Positions 1-12,187 of a stretch of 12,187 bases of DNA are shown piece by piece. The first letter of the stretch is position 1; every line of letters begins with the position of its first letter. Origin of the DNA: an uncultured Collinsella sp. (GTDB taxonomy: Bacteria > Actinomycetota > Coriobacteriia > Coriobacteriales > Coriobacteriaceae). The notes beneath the pieces are model-generated. The model was given only the letters and a program-made list of their open reading frames with translations. It was not told the origin of the DNA and made no database searches. A program made the translations under genes and the position numbers. The DNA is taken from NCBI GenBank assembly GCA_902470815.1, contig CABRHS010000025.1, forward strand, positions 1 through 12,187, read 5' to 3'.

Positions 1-1405
1 CGATGATCTCGAGGTGCAGCTCGCCCATGCCGGCGATGATGGTCTGGCCGGTCTCGTGGTTGGTGGACACCTGGAAGGTCGGGTCCTCCTCGGCGAGCTT
101 GGTCAGGGCGATGGACATCTTGTCCTGCTCGGCCTTGGTCTTGGGCTCGATGGCGATGTCGATAACGGGCTTGGCGAACTCGATCTGCTCGAGGATGATC
201 TCCTTGCCCTCCTGGCAGAGGGTGTCACCGGTGGTGGTGTTCTTGAGACCGACGGCGGCGAGGATGTCGCCGGCGGAGGCGCCGTCGACGTCGACACGGT
301 CGTTGGCGTTCATCTCGAGGATGCGGCCGAAGCGCTCACGGTTGCCGTTGGTGGCGTTGACCACGTAGGAACCGGCGTCCACGTGACCGGAGTACACGCG
401 GAAGAAGGAGAGCTTACCGACGAACGGGTCGGTAGCGATCTTGAAGGCCAGAGCGGCGAACGGAGCGTCGGCGGAAGCCTCGCGGGTCTCGGTCTCGCCG
501 GTCTTGGGGTTGGTGCCCTCGACAGCGGGGACGTCGAGCGGGGAAGGCAGGTAGTCGACGACGGCGTCGAGCAGCTCCTGGACGCCCTTGTTCTTGTAGG
601 CGGAGCCCACGAGAACGGGGTTGAGCTCGTTGGCGAGCGTACCCTTGCGGATAGCGGCCTTGAGCATGTCCACGGGGATCTCCTCGTCCTCGAGGACCAT
701 CATCATGAGCTCGTCATCGTACGTGGCGGCGGCGTCGAGCAGCTCAGCGCGCTTCTCAGCGGCAACGTCGGCGAACTCGGCCGGGATCTCGGCCATGGCC
801 TCGGGGTAGGTCATGCCCTTGTCATCCGGCTTGAAGTCCCAAGCAGTCATGGTGACGAGGTCGATGACGCCCCAGAAGTTGTCCTCGGCGCCCATGGGGA
901 CCTGAATGGCAACGGCGTTGGCGTTCAGGCGCTCCTTCATGGTGTCGATGGCGTGGAAGAAGTCAGCGCCCACGCGGTCATACTTGTTGATGAACGCGAT
1001 ACGGGGGACGTTGAAGTTGCGGGCCTGGCGCCACACGGTCTCGGACTGCGGCTGAACGCCGGCGACGGCGTCGAACACAGCGACGGCACCGTCGAGAACG
1101 CGCAGGGAGCGCTCGACCTCGGCGGTGAAGTCAACGTGGCCGGGGGTGTCGATGATCTGGACGCGGTAGTTCTTACCGTCCTTGGGCCAGAAGCACGTGG
1201 TGGCGGCGGACTGAATGGTAACGCCGCGCTCCTGCTCCTGAACCATCCAGTCCATGGTGGCAGCGCCCTCATGGGTCTCACCGATCTTGTGCTTCTTACC
1301 GGTGTAGTAAAGAATGCGCTCGGTCGTGGTGGTCTTGCCGGCATCGATGTGGGCCATGATGCCGATGTTGCGGGTCTCGGAAAGCTTGTACTTGGGCTTA
1401 GCCAT
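1..1405 (-). CDS. fusA: Elongation factor G, N-terminal two thirds (partial)
   Basis: EF-G is the GTPase that drives ribosomal translocation in the cytoplasm. The frame opens at an ATG at 1405 and runs off the left edge, giving 468 residues of a family usually near 700. Visible GTPase motifs are G1 AHIDAGKT (residues 18-25), the switch I segment RGVTIQSAATT (60-70), G3 DTPGH (86-90) and G4 NKYD (140-143). G4 is normally NKMD in EF-G. Domain II begins around the stretch APFAALAFKIATDPFVGKL, and the last visible residues hold the domain III signature GMGELHLE. A modest Shine-Dalgarno (AAGGAA, 1414-1419) lies 8 nt before the ATG, and the gap to rpsG is only 21 nt, so it is co-transcribed with rpsL and rpsG. 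No frameshift or stop is seen. Identity is certain; only the C-terminus is missing because of the window edge. Confidence 0.97.
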   Translation of the reverse strand, partial: MAKPKYKLSETRNIGIMAHIDAGKTTTTERILYYTGKKHKIGETHEGAATMDWMVQEQERGVTIQSAATTCFWPKDGKNYRVQIIDTPGHVDFTAEVERSLRVLDGAVAVFDAVAGVQPQSETVWRQARNFNVPRIAFINKYDRVGADFFHAIDTMKERLNANAVAIQVPMGAEDNFWGVIDLVTMTAWDFKPDDKGMTYPEAMAEIPAEFADVAAEKRAELLDAAATYDDELMMMVLEDEEIPVDMLKAAIRKGTLANELNPVLVGSAYKNKGVQELLDAVVDYLPSPLDVPAVEGTNPKTGETETREASADAPFAALAFKIATDPFVGKLSFFRVYSGHVDAGSYVVNATNGNRERFGRILEMNANDRVDVDGASAGDILAAVGLKNTTTGDTLCQEGKEIILEQIEFAKPVIDIAIEPKTKAEQDKMSIALTKLAEEDPTFQVSTNHETGQTIIAGMGELHLEII

Positions 1406-1426
1406 GACTTGGGTTCCTTCCCTGAA

Positions 1427-1900
1427 TTACCAGCGGTAGTGAGAGAACGCGCGGTTGGCCTCGGCCATCTTGAAGACGTCCTCGCGCTTCTTCACGGAAG
1501 CGCCGACACCGTTGGAGGCGTCGATGATCTCGGCGGCGAGTCGCTCGGCCATGGTCTTCTCCTTGCGGGCGCGGGAGAAGTTGACCATCCAGCGGATGCC
1601 CAGCTGGGTGGAGCGACGGGCGTTGACCTCCATGGGGACCTGGTAGGTGGCGCCACCGACGCGCTTGGGCTTGACCTCGAGCGTGGGCTTGATGTTGTCC
1701 ATGGCCTTCTTGAAGACGGCGAGGGCATCCTCACCGGTCTTCTCGGCGACCATCTCGAAGGCGCTGTAGACGATGCGCTCGGCGGTGGCCTTCTTGCCGT
1801 CAAGAAGGACCTTGTTGATGAGCTGCGTCACGAGGCGGTTGTTGTAGACAGCATCAGGCTGAACCTCGCGGCGGTGATTCTTAGCTGCACGACGCGGCAT
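1427..1900 (-). CDS. rpsG: 30S ribosomal protein S7
   Basis: S7 is a primary 16S rRNA-binding protein that organises the head of the 30S subunit and touches the E site. The 157-residue product has the usual length. It starts MPRRAAKNHRREVQPD, carries the conserved LINKVLLDGKKATAERIVY segment and the VGGATYQVPMEV loop, and ends AFSHYRW, a common actinobacterial and firmicute ending. The ATG at 1900 is preceded by GAGGAG (1908-1913) at 7 nt. The stop is TAA. It sits 44 nt after rpsL and 21 nt before fusA in the standard str-operon order. S7 is known in E. coli to repress its own operon translationally, but the short rpsL-rpsG gap here shows no obvious S7 target structure. Confidence 0.98.
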   Translation of the reverse strand: MPRRAAKNHRREVQPDAVYNNRLVTQLINKVLLDGKKATAERIVYSAFEMVAEKTGEDALAVFKKAMDNIKPTLEVKPKRVGGATYQVPMEVNARRSTQLGIRWMVNFSRARKEKTMAERLAAEIIDASNGVGASVKKREDVFKMAEANRAFSHYRW

Positions 1901-1944
1901 GTTATATCTCCTCTATCTGAATATGATCGGGTCTACTCGCGAGA

Positions 1945-2316
1945 CTACTTGGGGCGCTTGGCGCCGTAGTGGGAGCGAGCCTGCTTGCGGTTGGCAACCG
2001 GGGCGCAGTCATAGCAGCCGCGGATGATGTGGTAACGCACACCGGGCAGGTCGCGAACGCGGCCGCCGCGGACGAGCACGATGGAGTGCTCCTGCAGGTT
2101 GTGACCCTCACCGGGGATATAAGCGGTGACCTCGATGCCGTTCACGAGGCGCACACGGGCGACCTTGCGAAGAGCGGAGTTCGGCTTCTTGGGGGAGGTG
2201 GTGAACACGCGGGTGCACACACCGCGCTTCTGGGAGTTGCTCTTGAGAGCGGCGTTCTTGGACTTCTTGGGGACCGAGCGACGGCCCTGGCGAACCAGCT
2301 GGTTGATAGTAGGCAA
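1945..2316 (-). CDS. rpsL: 30S ribosomal protein S12
   Basis: S12 lies at the decoding centre of the 30S subunit and controls accuracy and streptomycin response. I place the start at the TTG at 2316 because the product then begins MPTINQLVRQGR, the family N-terminus, and AAGGAG lies 6 nt upstream. An in-frame ATG at 2349 would add 11 unrelated residues and has no Shine-Dalgarno. The product is 123 residues. Conserved motifs include QKRGVCTRV (29-37), PKKPNSALRK (42-51, with K43 intact), GEGHNLQEHS and RKQARSHYGAKRPK. Position 88, lysine (VKDLPG) in most bacteria, is arginine here (VRDLPG). This is first gene of the rpsL-rpsG-fusA unit, with its own promoter about 90 nt upstream of the start. 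The C-terminal CYDC pair is also visible. Confidence 0.96.
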   Translation of the reverse strand: MPTINQLVRQGRRSVPKKSKNAALKSNSQKRGVCTRVFTTSPKKPNSALRKVARVRLVNGIEVTAYIPGEGHNLQEHSIVLVRGGRVRDLPGVRYHIIRGCYDCAPVANRKQARSHYGAKRPK

Positions 2317-2322
2317 AGCGTA

Positions 2323-2328
2323 CTCCTT
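2323..2328 (-). promoter_or_regulatory. Shine-Dalgarno that fixes the TTG start of rpsL
   Basis: The minus strand reads AAGGAG, 6 nt before the TTG at 2316. It supports the non-ATG start over the upstream in-frame ATG at 2349, which has no comparable site. Confidence 0.8.
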
Positions 2329-2372
2329 CTCGAAATTTCCAGCTTCCATTCCATGTGCAACGGCATATTAAG

Positions 2373-2390
2373 GGGCGTCAGCATCCGCCC
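2373..2390 (-). other. Small hairpin in the rpsL leader
   Basis: In the predicted leader RNA, GGGCG and CGCCC can pair around an 8-nt loop (GATGCTGA). There is no U-run after it, so it does not look like a terminator. It could be a leader structure affecting stability or translation, but a stem of five pairs in GC-rich DNA may be chance. Confidence 0.3.
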
Positions 2391-2409
2391 ACAAAACACG
2401 CAGTTCGCT

Positions 2410-2438
2410 ATGATACGCGCGCGTATCTGGGTGGTCAA
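2410..2438 (-). promoter_or_regulatory. Sigma70-type promoter of the rpsL-rpsG-fusA operon
   Basis: On the minus strand TTGACC (2433-2438) and TATCAT (2410-2415) are separated by exactly 17 bp, a good match to the housekeeping -35 and -10 boxes. Transcription would start near 2403, giving a leader of about 87 nt. Its position just upstream of rpsL, and the terminator after rpoC, indicate that the str genes are transcribed separately from rpoBC. A weaker TATAAA-like element near 2525-2531 has no good -35 partner. This is a prediction from sequence only. Confidence 0.72.
2412..2427. promoter_or_regulatory. Perfect 16-bp palindrome in the rpsL promoter spacer
   Basis: GATACGCGCGCGTATC is perfectly self-complementary. 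It fills most of the -35/-10 spacer and overlaps the -10 box by 4 bp. It also contains an alternating purine-pyrimidine run (TACGCGCGCGTA), which is Z-DNA prone. Placement is that of a repressor operator, but the binding protein is unknown. Confidence 0.55.
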
Positions 2439-2446
2439 CAGACCAC
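2431..2446. promoter_or_regulatory. Inverted repeat overlapping the rpsL -35 box
   Basis: GTGGTC and GACCAC are perfect inverted repeats separated by AACA. The element covers the whole -35 hexamer (2433-2438). It lies 3 bp from the neighbouring palindrome; the two centres are 19 bp apart, close to two helical turns. It is a candidate operator, with an unknown binding protein. Confidence 0.5.
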
Positions 2447-2545
2447 GCGTCCGGGCGTTTCCCTTTTTGACCCATATTCCGTAGAGTCTCCACAAACCAC
2501 GAATGAGTCGACCATCGCGCTGATAGTTTATATGCCTCCGCCCGT

Positions 2546-2753
2546 TTGCCTATGACAGAGCCGTATTTGCCTGCGACATCATCTCGACCGCTCGCAACGT
2601 TGCCCCGATTGCCCCTGGCGACGACGCTTTGCCTATGGCGATAGCCCCCTTGTCTATGTCGGCGCCCCGTTGTCCATGGCGATAGTCCCATTGTCTATGT
2701 CGGTGCCCCAATTACCTATGGCAACTTTGGGAATGTCTATGCTTACATTCCGT
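2546..2753. repeat. Array of about ten 20-21 bp phased repeats upstream of rpsL
   Basis: A motif close to TTGYCTATGKCG recurs at 2546, 2567, 2609, 2629, 2650, 2670, 2691, 2712 and 2733, with a degenerate slot at 2588. Successive starts are 21, 21, 21, 20, 21, 20, 21, 21 and 21 bp apart (mean about 20.8), or two turns of B-DNA. The strongest copies are at 2629-2720; the flanking copies are decayed. A CCCC block often follows the motif. The mixed 20/21 spacing breaks any reading frame, so this is unlikely to be coding. It lies about 110-310 bp upstream of the rpsL -35 box and downstream of the rpoC terminator. Binding-site array, bent DNA or a lineage-specific intergenic repeat are all possible. 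Confidence 0.75.
2629..2710. repeat. 41-bp tandem duplication inside the phased array
   Basis: Bases 2629-2669 and 2670-2710 align without gaps with six mismatches in 41 (about 85% identity). Each unit is an alpha-type half (TATGGCGATAG core) followed by a beta-type half (TTGTCTATGTCGG core), so the array grew by duplication of a two-repeat block. Confidence 0.75.
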
Positions 2754-2890
2754 ACGGACGATGCCAAACGGAAGTATTCCATAGGCAGTCTTCGTCGATG
2801 TTGGGGATGTCAATGACGTTGGCACTACGATGTCGACCACCGCGGCACCCACACATCGAGCCACTCAGATATGCCTATATACACAAGTGC
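2749..2890. other. Remainder of the rpoC-rpsL intergenic region
   Basis: This stretch contains no convincing gene. A 10-bp perfect palindrome TCCGTACGGA lies at 2749-2758. An inverted copy of the array motif (CCATAGGCA) lies near 2779-2787, and a further loose direct copy (TGCCTAT) lies near 2873. The rest looks like ordinary non-coding DNA, less GC-biased than the genes. Confidence 0.4.
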
Positions 2891-2926
2891 AAAAAGCCCG
2901 CCCTCCCCTTTCGGGAAAGGCGGGCT
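2891..2926 (-). terminator. Intrinsic terminator of the rpoBC operon
   Basis: On the minus strand AGCCCGCC pairs with GGCGGGCT (2919-2926 with 2895-2902), and the transcript continues into five U residues (AAAAA at 2891-2895 on the plus strand). An inner CTTTC/GAAAG segment can extend or rearrange the stem. It begins 49 bp after the rpoC stop and explains why rpsL needs its own promoter. Confidence 0.9.
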
Positions 2927-2975
2927 CTGTTGGTGCGATCACCGTCAGTGTGCGGAGCACCTGGCGCAGGAAGGG

Positions 2976-7448
<4,473 letters not shown>

Positions 7449-7454
7449 AGTCAA

Positions 7455-10955
<3,501 letters not shown>

Positions 10956-10964
10956 CAGGTGTTT

Positions 10965-10971
10965 CCTCCTT
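10965..10971 (-). promoter_or_regulatory. Strong Shine-Dalgarno of rpoB
   Basis: The minus strand reads AAGGAGG, 9 nt before the GTG at 10955. It decides between this GTG, the adjacent CTG and the distant ATG at 11051. Confidence 0.85.
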
Positions 10972-11125
10972 CTTGGGAAAGGCGGTTGATCCGGCGTTGC
11001 CGCGCCCCTCGTTCCGCGATGCGCAATCGGGCTCGGGTGCGAATCGCACATGGTGCAACTCTCAAGTCATCCGTTCCCGCTCGCGCTTCCGCAGGCCATG
11101 GGCATGGCTCCGCCAGGTAAGGCAA
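10972..11125 (-). other. rpoB leader region with inverted repeats
   Basis: About 170 nt separate the predicted start of transcription from the rpoB start. The leader contains a perfect hairpin GTGCG-ATT-CGCAC (11037-11049), a shorter CGAT/ATCG inverted repeat just after it (about 11018-11030), and the near-palindrome GCCATGCCCATGGC (about 11094-11107). No terminator with a U-run and no riboswitch class was recognised. It may be a regulated leader, but GC-rich DNA forms such stems easily. Confidence 0.35.
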
Positions 11126-11131
11126 CCTACT

Positions 11132-11159
11132 AGTTTATCAGGTCCACTTTGTTCGGCAA
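11132..11159 (-). promoter_or_regulatory. Candidate rpoBC promoter
   Basis: On the minus strand TTGCCG (11154-11159) and TAAACT (11132-11137) are 16 bp apart, with start near 11125. A-tracts (AAAAA and AAAAATTT) lie roughly 30-55 bp upstream of the -35 box, in the marked AT-rich zone 11160-11210, and could act as UP-like elements. The match is moderate and other hexamer pairs are possible. Confidence 0.45.
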
Positions 11160-11234
11160 TAAAAGTCTTGACTATGTCCGCTTTTTGGGTTAAAGAAATT
11201 TTTCTCAATAAACCCGCAGGTAGTTAAGCTAAAG

Positions 11235-11264
11235 CGAACATCTGTTCATGTGTTTTGAGTGAAC
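11235..11264. promoter_or_regulatory. GAAC/GTTC palindromes resembling a LexA (SOS) box
   Basis: CGAACATCTGTTCA (11235-11248) contains GAAC-N4-GTTC, the core of the Gram-positive SOS box (CGAAC-N4-GTTC type). The second half overlaps a wider inverted repeat, GTTCA (11244-11248) with TGAAC (11260-11264). It lies about 100 bp upstream of the rpoB promoter boxes and just after the surface-protein terminator. The match is to a consensus only, and another dimeric regulator is equally possible. Confidence 0.35.
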
Positions 11265-11304
11265 GGTCATCGCTCGACACCCCTGAGCGGACAAGCGAAG
11301 CATG

Positions 11305-11333
11305 AAAAAGACCCCGCGGTCGAAACCACGGGG
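11305..11333 (-). terminator. Intrinsic terminator of the surface-protein gene
   Basis: The minus-strand RNA has CCCCGTGGT pairing with ACCGCGGGG (one G-U pair) around a TTCG tetraloop, followed by TCTTTTTC. It begins about 50 bp after the stop codon of the surface-protein gene. A small GGCGC/GCGCC stem (11354-11366) precedes it. This insulates rpoB from the upstream gene. Confidence 0.92.
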
Positions 11334-11383
11334 CCGGGATGGCTCAATGTGATGGCGCTCGGCGCCTGAGCTTGCCGCGCGTC

Positions 11384-12187
11384 CTACTTGCGACGACGGG
11401 CGGCCATGAAGGCGGCGGCGGAGCCGAGGGCGGAGGCGGCGACCGCGATCATGGAGGCGTCACCGGTCTGGGGGAGCTTGTCGCCCTTGGCGGGCTTATC
11501 GCCGTTCTCCGGCTTCTGCTCGGGCTTGACCTCGGGCTTGGCCTCGGGCTTCTCCTCCGGCTTCACCTCGGGCTTAACCGGATCGGCAGGCTTGAGCTCG
11601 GTAGCAGGAGTGCTCCACTTGGCGTACACGGTAATGTCGCCGGAGGTGTGCTTGGCCGGATCGAAGGCGTCCTTGCCGTCCTTGTCCAGGAACCAGCCCT
11701 CGAAGGTATAGCCCTTGGGATGGACCGGGTTGGCGGGCAGGGTGACGGCAGCGCCCTCGACAGCCTCGACGGCGATGTCCTCGGTGCCCTCGACCTTATC
11801 ATCGAAGGTCACGGTGTAGGCCTTGACGAGGTTGTTCTCAGCTTGGTCGATGGCAGCGTTGAGGTCGCTCACGGCACCCAGGTTCTCGGTGGCGGTGCCG
11901 GCCTTGATGCGGGCGAGCAGGTCCTCGGCCTTGGCGAGGGTCTCCTCGAGGGCCTTCACGGTCTCGGCGGAGTAGTCGCCGGCATGATCGCGCAGGAGGG
12001 CGCGGACGCGGGCGATGGAGGCCTCGAGATCCTTCGTGTCATAAGCCTGGGTCTGGTCGATCTTCTCAGCGCCGGTGATAGCCGCCTCGAGGATATAGCT
12101 ATCCCCACCCTTGTCCTTTGTGGTGCCATTGAGATACAGGCGCACGTACCGGCCCTTGACAGGGTCCTTGCCGGCCATGAGATCCTT
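11384..12187 (-). CDS. LPXTG-anchored cell-surface protein, C-terminal part (partial)
   Basis: The frame is open at the right edge and ends at TAG, giving 267 visible residues of a presumably much larger secreted protein. From the N-terminal side, residues 1-45 (RYVRLYLNGTTKDKGG, then an ILEAAITG strand) look like the end of a discoidin or F5/8 type C carbohydrate-binding domain. Residues 50-122 are helical and FIVAR-like. Residues 123-193 form an InlB-type B-repeat (YTVTFDDKV, then GYTFEGWFLDKDGK and DITVYAKW). Residues 194-237 are a Lys-Pro-Glu linker. LPQTG is at 238-242, followed by a hydrophobic segment and RRRK, the complete sortase A signal. It is probably a wall-attached glycoside hydrolase or adhesin; the catalytic part lies outside the window. 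The methionine at 12178 is internal. It has its own terminator and is likely independent of rpoB. Confidence 0.88.
   Translation of the reverse strand, partial: KDLMAGKDPVKGRYVRLYLNGTTKDKGGDSYILEAAITGAEKIDQTQAYDTKDLEASIARVRALLRDHAGDYSAETVKALEETLAKAEDLLARIKAGTATENLGAVSDLNAAIDQAENNLVKAYTVTFDDKVEGTEDIAVEAVEGAAVTLPANPVHPKGYTFEGWFLDKDGKDAFDPAKHTSGDITVYAKWSTPATELKPADPVKPEVKPEEKPEAKPEVKPEQKPENGDKPAKGDKLPQTGDASMIAVAASALGSAAAFMAARRRK
11507..11578 (-). repeat. Six 12-bp tandem repeats encoding the KPEX linker
   Basis: Six successive 12-bp units of the type CTCGGGCTTNNC (plus strand) encode four-residue units such as VKPE, EKPE and AKPE. They form the wall-spanning linker before LPQTG. Such repeats commonly vary in copy number between strains. 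Confidence 0.85.

Noticed and set aside
14..1969. Open frame of 651 codons on the plus strand
   Set aside because: Codon-aligned antisense shadow of fusA and rpsG, same cause as the longer one.
2317..2349. rpsL start at the ATG at 2349
   Set aside because: It would add 11 residues before the conserved MPTINQL start, overlaps the Shine-Dalgarno of the TTG start and has no site of its own.
2520..2550. Second rpsL promoter with a TATAAA box near 2525-2531
   Set aside because: No -35 box at 16-18 bp; the pair at 2410-2438 is far better.
2368..2691. 107-codon minus-strand frame across the repeat array
   Set aside because: It runs through the promoter, palindromes and repeats, its product shows no domain, and the 20/21-bp repeat spacing is not compatible with selection on a reading frame.
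2546..2753. CRISPR array
   Set aside because: Repeat motifs are only about 12 bp, variable, and lack unique spacers of 26-40 bp. No cas gene is present in the window.
10956..11051. Longer rpoB start at the ATG at 11051
   Set aside because: The extra 32 residues do not resemble any beta N-terminus and lack a good Shine-Dalgarno, whereas AAGGAGG lies at ideal distance from the GTG at 10955.

Overview
The window is a GC-rich stretch of a bacterial chromosome in which every convincing gene lies on the minus strand. It reads, in transcription order, from the right edge to the left: the C-terminal end of a large sortase-anchored surface protein, rpoB, rpoC, rpsL, rpsG and the first two thirds of fusA. 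An actinobacterial-type RNA polymerase (no large proteobacterial insertion in the beta' trigger loop), an LPXTG-type wall anchor and strong GC codon bias point to a high-GC Gram-positive. The overall look of the proteins suggests class Coriobacteriia, perhaps Collinsella or a relative. That placement is inference from memory and was not searched.

Layout. Bases 11384-12187 hold the end of the surface protein (carbohydrate-binding-like tail, FIVAR-like helices, InlB-type B-repeat, Lys-Pro-Glu linker, LPQTG anchor), followed by a clean intrinsic terminator near 11320. About 430 bp then separate it from rpoB and hold a candidate promoter, a roughly 170-nt leader and a GAAC-N4-GTTC palindrome. rpoB (7455-10955) and rpoC (2976-7448) form a tight pair: the rpoC Shine-Dalgarno lies in the last codons of rpoB. 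A strong intrinsic terminator near 2910 ends this unit. A roughly 660-bp non-coding region between the rpoC stop and the rpsL start contains a 20-21 bp helically phased repeat array and a good sigma70-type promoter covered by two 16-bp palindromes. rpsL, rpsG and fusA follow with short gaps, as in the classical str operon.

How they work together. rpoB and rpoC encode the catalytic core of RNA polymerase. rpsL, rpsG and fusA encode two small-subunit ribosomal proteins and the translocase EF-G. The usual rpoBC-str run is split here into two units by a terminator, a repeat array and a new promoter. The usual rplJL neighbours of rpoB are replaced by a cell-surface gene.

The most striking observation is in RpoC. 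Beyond the normal end of beta' there is an extension of about 220 residues. It contains a segment (residues 1346-1400) that aligns without gaps to the C-terminal domain of the RNA polymerase alpha subunit, as recalled from E. coli. The alignment keeps the equivalents of the DNA-contacting residues R265, N268, G296 and K298. Other points worth checking are a divergent beta' trigger loop, an S12 protein carrying Arg at the K88 streptomycin-resistance position, and an unusual NKYD G4 motif in EF-G.
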